Shown piece after piece: positions 61,690 through 64,000 of a DNA stretch of 64,000 bases. Location of the stretch: contig OZ234493.1 in the NCBI GenBank assembly GCA_965153455.1, forward strand, positions 26,898,213 through 26,962,212, written 5' to 3'. Source of the stretch: Sphagnum compactum. Lineage: Eukaryota; Bryophyta; Sphagnopsida; Sphagnales. The translations under genes and the position numbers were made by a program. The notes under the pieces are model-generated. The model saw only the letters and a list, made by a program, of their open reading frames with translations. It made no database searches and was not told the DNA's origin. Position 1 is the stretch's first letter. Each line of letters begins with the position of its first letter.

Positions 61690-63165
61690 ATCTTAAAGAT
61701 TATGGTTTAGGTTTAAGGTTTGGACACATAAATTATTTAACAAGTTTTTCACAAATCTATAGTAATTAACCTACACTAGGCTAAATTCGGGGGAAATTTT
61801 TAGGGTTTAGACATATGTGAAGTAATACAATTTCATTTTATATCTTTTTCAAAGAGAGTGGAAAAAATTAGTTTGGAAAGTCACATAAAGGTAAGAGACA
61901 TATCTTTTTTTTTTTTTCACAAAATTTATTTGATTATTTTTTGAAGACTAAGGTTTTTTTTCGATCAGTAAATTTTGTAATTTAAAAGCTTTAAAAATTG
62001 CCTTAATTTTTTTGAATAATTAAATAAAATTTGTAACAAAACACAAAAGAAGGTATGTCTATTACCATTTGGTAATATTTCCAAATTAAGTTCTTTCACT
62101 TTCTTTTTAAAAATATAAAATGACATTGGATTGTTTTACATATGTTTAAGCCCTAAAAATTCTGCCCAAAATGCACCCTAGATTTATTTTAATTATTATA
62201 GACTAGTAAAAAAATTGAATTCATTTATCAGTCCCAAACTCTAAACCTAAACCATAATTCTAACATTAAGTAGTAAATTTTACATTAGACCTTAACCCCT
62301 CATATCATTAATGCGACCAATTTTGCATTATGTTCATTTTTATATATGTTAAATCATACTATAAGGTGAATAAATAATTTTGAAAACATGAATTTCATGA
62401 TGTATTGGTGAGGAATCAAATATTTAAAAAATATTTTTATGTTTCATCGTTAATGAATTATCACAATATGATACAAGTATTGCATTTAAACAAAAGTGGG
62501 TTAGGAAATATTGAATTTTAACAACTATGGAACATATGGAAACAAGAAGATTCATAATTATGTTATAGATCTAAACAAATGATAAGATAAAAAATGAATA
62601 CAATGAGCAAAATCTAGAATATAAACCTTAAGCCTTAATATATATGAATCAAATTCCTAAACATTAAATCATAAGGCATAACCCTACAAATTCAAATGAC
62701 ATTTTGCCATAAGCCTTATTACAACCCTGACTATATAAACCTTAACAACAAAAAGTCCTAGTGATATATGCCCTAAAACCCTATACAAAGTATACAAATA
62801 TATAACGCAAAACAAAAAAACTAAAAAAAACATAGGAAGAAATTTAAAAACCAAAGTTTAAAACTTTTAAACTACAAAGATTTACTAATTTAAAAAAAAC
62901 CCTTAATCTTAAAAAATAATCAAATAAATTTTGTAAAAAACCAAAAGAAAATATATGTCTTTTACCTTTCTGTATCTTTCTAAACTAAATTTTTCCACTT
63001 TCTTTGAAAAAGATATAAAATGAAACTGTATTATTTCACATATGTCTAAACCCTAACCCCCCCCCCCCCAAATTTAACCTAGTTTAAATTAATTACTATA
63101 AATTTGTGAAAGCCTTGTTAACTAATTCATATGTCCCAACCTTAAACCTAAACCATAAAATAATA
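61690..63165. repeat. Three copies of a ~300-bp repeat, two head-to-head
   Basis: Copy 1 (61690-62005, inverted), copy 2 (62003-62275) and copy 3 (62850-63165) share several words: CCACTTTCTTTGAAAAAGAT or variants, CATATGTCTAAACCCTAA or variants, and CCTTAAACCTAAACCATAA. Copies 1 and 2 meet almost without spacer and form a long imperfect palindrome. The cluster borders the 5' side of the helicase/endonuclease pseudogene. No coding sequence. Confidence 0.85.
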
Positions 63166-63419
63166 CATACTTATAACAATTACATGAAAAAATGTATTGT
63201 AATGTCCATTCCATAAATAAATTAGGTAGACAAAATTTAGTAAATATGCATTAACTAAACCAAAATGGCTGCAATTATGACATTGTTTCCATTATAAACT
63301 GTTTATAATACTTACATATGGGGACCTATGTTCATCATCCATGAACTAGGGTGAACCTTAATAAATTGATAAGTAAGATTGGGGGGTTGGGTGTGGGGGG
63401 GGGGGATGAATAAGTAACT

Positions 63420-64000
63420 AGTTAGGTATTTGTTATGTAAAAAACATAGGTAGGTAGGTAACATAGTGGTAGGTAGGAAGGTGGGTGCATTGTTAAATAA
63501 GTAGGTATAAAGGTAGGTAGTTGGGTTAGCAGGCAAGCTAGTAAGTAGAAAGGAAGTTCAAGGAGCAAGGTAGATAAGTTACGAGGGTAGGTAGGCATGT
63601 AGGTAGGCAAGTTAGTAGGTAGGAAGAAAGTTACACTAGCAAGGTAGCTAAGTAGATAGGCAAGTTAATACATAGGAAACAAATTACCTTATAAGGTGAT
63701 TAGGTTTGTAGAACACTTATGTCAATAGGGTGGTTGTGTATTTAGGGTTGTTAAATAGTAATGTAACTAAGTCAGTAGGGTAGATAGTTAGTACAATGGT
63801 TAGGTTAGTAGGGTTGTAATTAATAGGATAGTTAGGTTAGCAAGGTAGGTAGTTAGTATAGTAGTTAGGTCAGTAAGATAACTAGTTATTAGGGTACCTA
63901 TGTCAGTAGGGGATAATTAGTAAGGTACCAAAATTGGTACAATACTTATGAGGGTAGGAAGGTGAGTAGGGTAGCTGTGTGTGAGGTCAGGTCCAGGGAA
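63420..64000. repeat. Degenerate GGTA / TTAGG-type minisatellite
   Basis: Dense GGTAGGTAGG, AGTTAGTA and GTTAGGTTAG words continue to the window edge. Open frames on the minus strand encode Pro/Thr/Tyr-rich repeats and are artefacts. The array probably extends beyond the window. Confidence 0.85.

Noticed and set aside
63040-63070. Telomere-like CTAAACCCTAA followed by a C run
   Set aside because: A single short motif that is part of the ~300-bp repeat family and occurs at the same place in the other copies.
63312-63610. Overlapping Pro/Thr/Tyr-rich open frames on the minus strand
   Set aside because: They are products of the GGTA minisatellite.

Overview
The window is eukaryotic and looks like a land plant. 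It is AT-rich, the recognisable genes are split by many GT-AG introns, and the rest is transposon debris. There is no sign of prokaryotic gene organisation, CRISPR, rRNA or tRNA. Three host genes can be read confidently: the 3' part of Mediator subunit MED18 (166-769, +), a 24-exon leucine-rich-repeat/coiled-coil gene of the LRRC45 type (20404-27347, -), and a 17-exon LRR receptor-like kinase (46266-55661, -). LRRC45 is a centrosome/basal-body protein family, so an intact copy suggests a plant with flagellated sperm (bryophyte, lycophyte, fern, cycad or Ginkgo). Mostly short introns (58-436 bp in the LRRC45-like gene) fit a seed-free plant better than a gymnosperm. I cannot name the species.

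Layout. 1-1000: end of MED18 and its polyadenylation signal. 1400-3200: short tandem repeats and a 374-bp TIR element. 4700-8705: a decayed Copia element on the minus strand (gag, zinc knuckle, integrase, tRNA-type primer site). 9004-13696: a probable non-autonomous CACTA element with a very AT-rich core. 13700-19600: nothing coding, one 3 x 41 bp tandem repeat. 19618-19907: a broken papain-type protease exon. 20404-27347: the LRRC45-like gene. 28000-46000: an accessory island with three copies of an unclassified SWIM zinc-finger element, two MITEs (one with an exact 3-bp target duplication), tandem duplications, and a compact CpG-retaining gene of unknown family at 40665-41108. 46266-55661: the receptor kinase. 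56563-57053: a hAT transposase tail beside a 118-bp tandem duplication. 59706-61660: a decayed PIF1-like helicase followed by an EEP-type endonuclease, which is the order seen in Helentrons. 61690-63165: three copies of a ~300-bp repeat, two of them head-to-head. 63420-64000: a degenerate GGTA-type minisatellite.

The three host genes are functionally unrelated (transcription, microtubule-organising structures, cell-surface signalling), so they are neighbours rather than a pathway. For both large genes the exon models were assembled by hand from splice sites and frame. Each closes into one uninterrupted reading frame (978 and 868 codons), which is strong internal support. All family assignments rest on motif recognition without a database search.
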